From assembly GCF_900129075.1 (NCBI RefSeq), contig NZ_FQVH01000002.1, positions 62,001 to 126,000 on the forward strand: 64,000 bases of DNA. Reading direction: 5' to 3'. Every line of letters begins with the position of its first letter. The first letter of the stretch is position 1. The position numbers were made by a program, and so were the translations under genes. The notes under the pieces were generated by a model that saw nothing but the letters and a program-made list of their open reading frames with translations, did not search any database and was not told the origin of the DNA. This document shows, piece after piece, positions 62,481 to 64,000 of the stretch. Origin of the DNA: Caldanaerobius fijiensis DSM 17918. Its GTDB lineage: Bacteria; Bacillota; Thermoanaerobacteria; Thermoanaerobacterales; Caldanaerobiaceae.

Positions 62481-63255
62481 TGTTCTACTGGTATCAAGAG
62501 GCTATTATGAATCTAGAGAAAAAGCACAAGCTAATATAAAGTCAGGTAATGTGTACGTAGATGGAATTGTATGTAATAAACCTGGAACAAAAGTTGATAG
62601 CAATGTGAATATAACTATAAAGGGTGATATTATACCATATGTCAGCAGAGGTGGCCTTAAGCTTGAGAGGGCTCTAAAAGTTTTTAACATTTCTGTTGAA
62701 GGTAAAGTAGCGATGGATATAGGAGCCTCTACAGGTGGGTTTACCGATTGCCTTTTACAAAATGGTGCAGCAAAAGTTTATGCAATTGATGCTGGATATG
62801 CCCAATTAGATAGAAAACTACGTAACGATAAGCGAGTTGTTTGTATGGAAAAAACTAACGCTAGATACCTTAAAAGGTGTGATATTCCTGATCCTATAGA
62901 TATAGTAACAATCGACGTATCGTTTATATCTGTAAAAAAAATAATACCTGTAGTTTCTGAATTTATTACGGATGGTGACATAATATCTTTAGTAAAACCA
63001 CAGTTTGAAGCTGGACAACAGTATGTGGGTAAAAAAGGTGTTGTCAAAGACCCTAGAGTGCACGAAGCAGTACTAAAAAGTGTGATTGACGAAGCTTTAA
63101 AAAATTGTATGACATTATTAAACCTTACCTATTCACCTATTAGGGGACCTGAAGGAAATATTGAGTTTTTTATTCATCTTAAAAAAGGTAATGCTAACAT
63201 AAATATAGATAAAAAAATAACAGATGTGGTAAAAGAAGCTCATAGAAATTTATAA
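62461..63255 (+). CDS. tlyA: TlyA family rRNA 2'-O-methyltransferase (hemolysin A-like)
   Basis: The 264-residue protein has an N-terminal S4 RNA-binding domain (RLDVLLVSRGYYESREKAQA) and a FtsJ/RrmJ-like methyltransferase domain with the SAM region VAMDIGASTGGFTDCLLQNG, DIVTIDVSFIS and LVKPQFE. Family members 2'-O-methylate 16S/23S rRNA. ATG at 62455 is in frame, but 62461 is better spaced from GAGAG. dxs-tlyA-nadK order is common in Firmicutes. Confidence 0.94.
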   Translation: MEKVRLDVLLVSRGYYESREKAQANIKSGNVYVDGIVCNKPGTKVDSNVNITIKGDIIPYVSRGGLKLERALKVFNISVEGKVAMDIGASTGGFTDCLLQNGAAKVYAIDAGYAQLDRKLRNDKRVVCMEKTNARYLKRCDIPDPIDIVTIDVSFISVKKIIPVVSEFITDGDIISLVKPQFEAGQQYVGKKGVVKDPRVHEAVLKSVIDEALKNCMTLLNLTYSPIRGPEGNIEFFIHLKKGNANINIDKKITDVVKEAHRNL

Positions 63256-63270
63256 TTAAGGAAGAGGCAG

Positions 63271-64000
63271 ATGAAAACAGTAGGAATAATAACTAATGAA
63301 CAAAAGGATAAAGATTTAAAGATTACAAATGCATGTATTGATTGGCTTAAAAAAGAAGGATGTATTGTTATAACAGAAAATAATGATAAGCTTTATTTTG
63401 CTTCAGATTTTATTGTGGTTTTGGGTGGAGATGGGACAATCCTTAATGTGGCAAGGAAAGCTTCTATATATGAAAAACCCGTATTAGGTATAAATATGGG
63501 GCGTTTAGGATTTTTGGCAGAAGTTGAATTAAAAGATCTGTACAAGGCTCTAAAAATAGCTATAGATGGGGATTACACAATTGATAAGAGGATGATGCTG
63601 GAATGTAAACTTATCAGGCACGATGAGGTTTTACAAGAATATCATTCACTTAACGATATTGTGATAACAAGAGGTGCTTTTTCCAGAGTTATTCATCTGA
63701 GGACTTATATAGATGGCGAAATTGTTGATACGTATTCTTCAGATGGTTTAATAGTATCAAGTCCTACCGGTTCAACAGCTTATTCGCTTTCTGCTGGGGG
63801 TCCGATTGTTAAACCAGACGTCCATTTGATTATTGTAACGCCGATATGTCCTCATTCGCTTTACAACAGGTCAATAATAGTTTCTGCGGACTCGCAAGTG
63901 AGAGTAGATATCTTAGATAGTAACCTGGATATAATGCTGACCGTTGATGGACAGGTTGGTTATAAACTAGAAAAAGGCGATTCAGTAATTATTAAAAAAT
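63271..64000 (+). CDS. nadK: NAD kinase, N-terminal part
   Basis: Makes NADP from NAD. The ATG at 63271 follows GGAAGAGG and the frame is open to the right edge, about 243 codons, so only the C-terminal end is missing. The catalytic motif VVLGGDGTILNVAR is near residue 52, followed by GINMGRLGFLAEV, SLNDIVITRG, and SSPTGSTAYSLSAGGPIV. Confidence 0.96.
   Translation, partial: MKTVGIITNEQKDKDLKITNACIDWLKKEGCIVITENNDKLYFASDFIVVLGGDGTILNVARKASIYEKPVLGINMGRLGFLAEVELKDLYKALKIAIDGDYTIDKRMMLECKLIRHDEVLQEYHSLNDIVITRGAFSRVIHLRTYIDGEIVDTYSSDGLIVSSPTGSTAYSLSAGGPIVKPDVHLIIVTPICPHSLYNRSIIVSADSQVRVDILDSNLDIMLTVDGQVGYKLEKGDSVIIKK

Overview
The window is chromosomal DNA of a low-GC, endospore-forming member of the Clostridia. 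The support is low GC content, strong Shine-Dalgarno sites with frequent GTG and TTG starts, an uninterrupted sigK, a complete spoIIIAA-AH operon, and clostridial-type housekeeping neighbourhoods. An OLE RNA locus and relatives of Thermoanaerobacterales genes suggest a thermophilic, anaerobic lineage; that placement is inference. Nearly all genes are on the + strand; only a two-gene threonine/serine exporter is on the - strand. No rRNA, tRNA, CRISPR array or intact insertion sequence was seen.

Layout. 1-8.8 kb: recJ (cut by the left edge), apt, rel, hisS, aspS, tcdA, a CsoR-type repressor and trxA. 8.9-10.1 kb: convergent exporter pair. 10.1-12.8 kb: accessory patch with an IS30 transposase remnant, a YtrA-type GntR regulator with a palindromic operator over its promoter, an ABC ATPase and permease, and an in-frame deletion fusion of another ABC ATPase and its permease. 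12.9-17.5 kb: LarA-like protein, then Rrf2 regulator-iscS-iscU-mnmA. 17.5-30.4 kb: PRC-barrel protein, a 48-residue protein, AI-2E-type transporter, alaS-ireB-ruvX-DUF1292, Fur family, RNase J, YlbF, mltG, U32 protein, a penicillin-binding protein and sigK. 30.4-43.2 kb: yqeG, aroE and a large type IV pilus locus (pilB, pilT, pilC, major pilin, pilD, three minor prepilins, pilM, pilN, pilO, comFB, then four more prepilins). 43.2-49.6 kb: aroK, a TIM-barrel protein, proB, proA, aroQ, pepP, efp and a zinc-ribbon protein. 49.6-54.7 kb: spoIIIAA-AH. 54.7-59.3 kb: Asp23 protein, amaP, nusB, folD, xseA, xseB, ispA. 59.3-60.6 kb: OLE RNA and oapA. 60.6-64.0 kb: dxs, tlyA and nadK (cut by the right edge).

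The outstanding element is the roughly 600-nucleotide structured noncoding RNA between ispA and dxs, directly before a membrane-protein gene of the OapA type. Synteny, many nested inverted repeats, a well-spaced promoter and the oapA partner identify it as OLE (ornate, large, extremophilic) RNA. This is a described but rare and incompletely understood RNA-protein system at the membrane. Other points worth attention are a probable AUA start codon on a prepilin gene, three Shine-Dalgarno sites buried in hairpins (penicillin-binding protein, sigK, prepilin), the ABC deletion fusion, and eight prepilin-like genes in two blocks.
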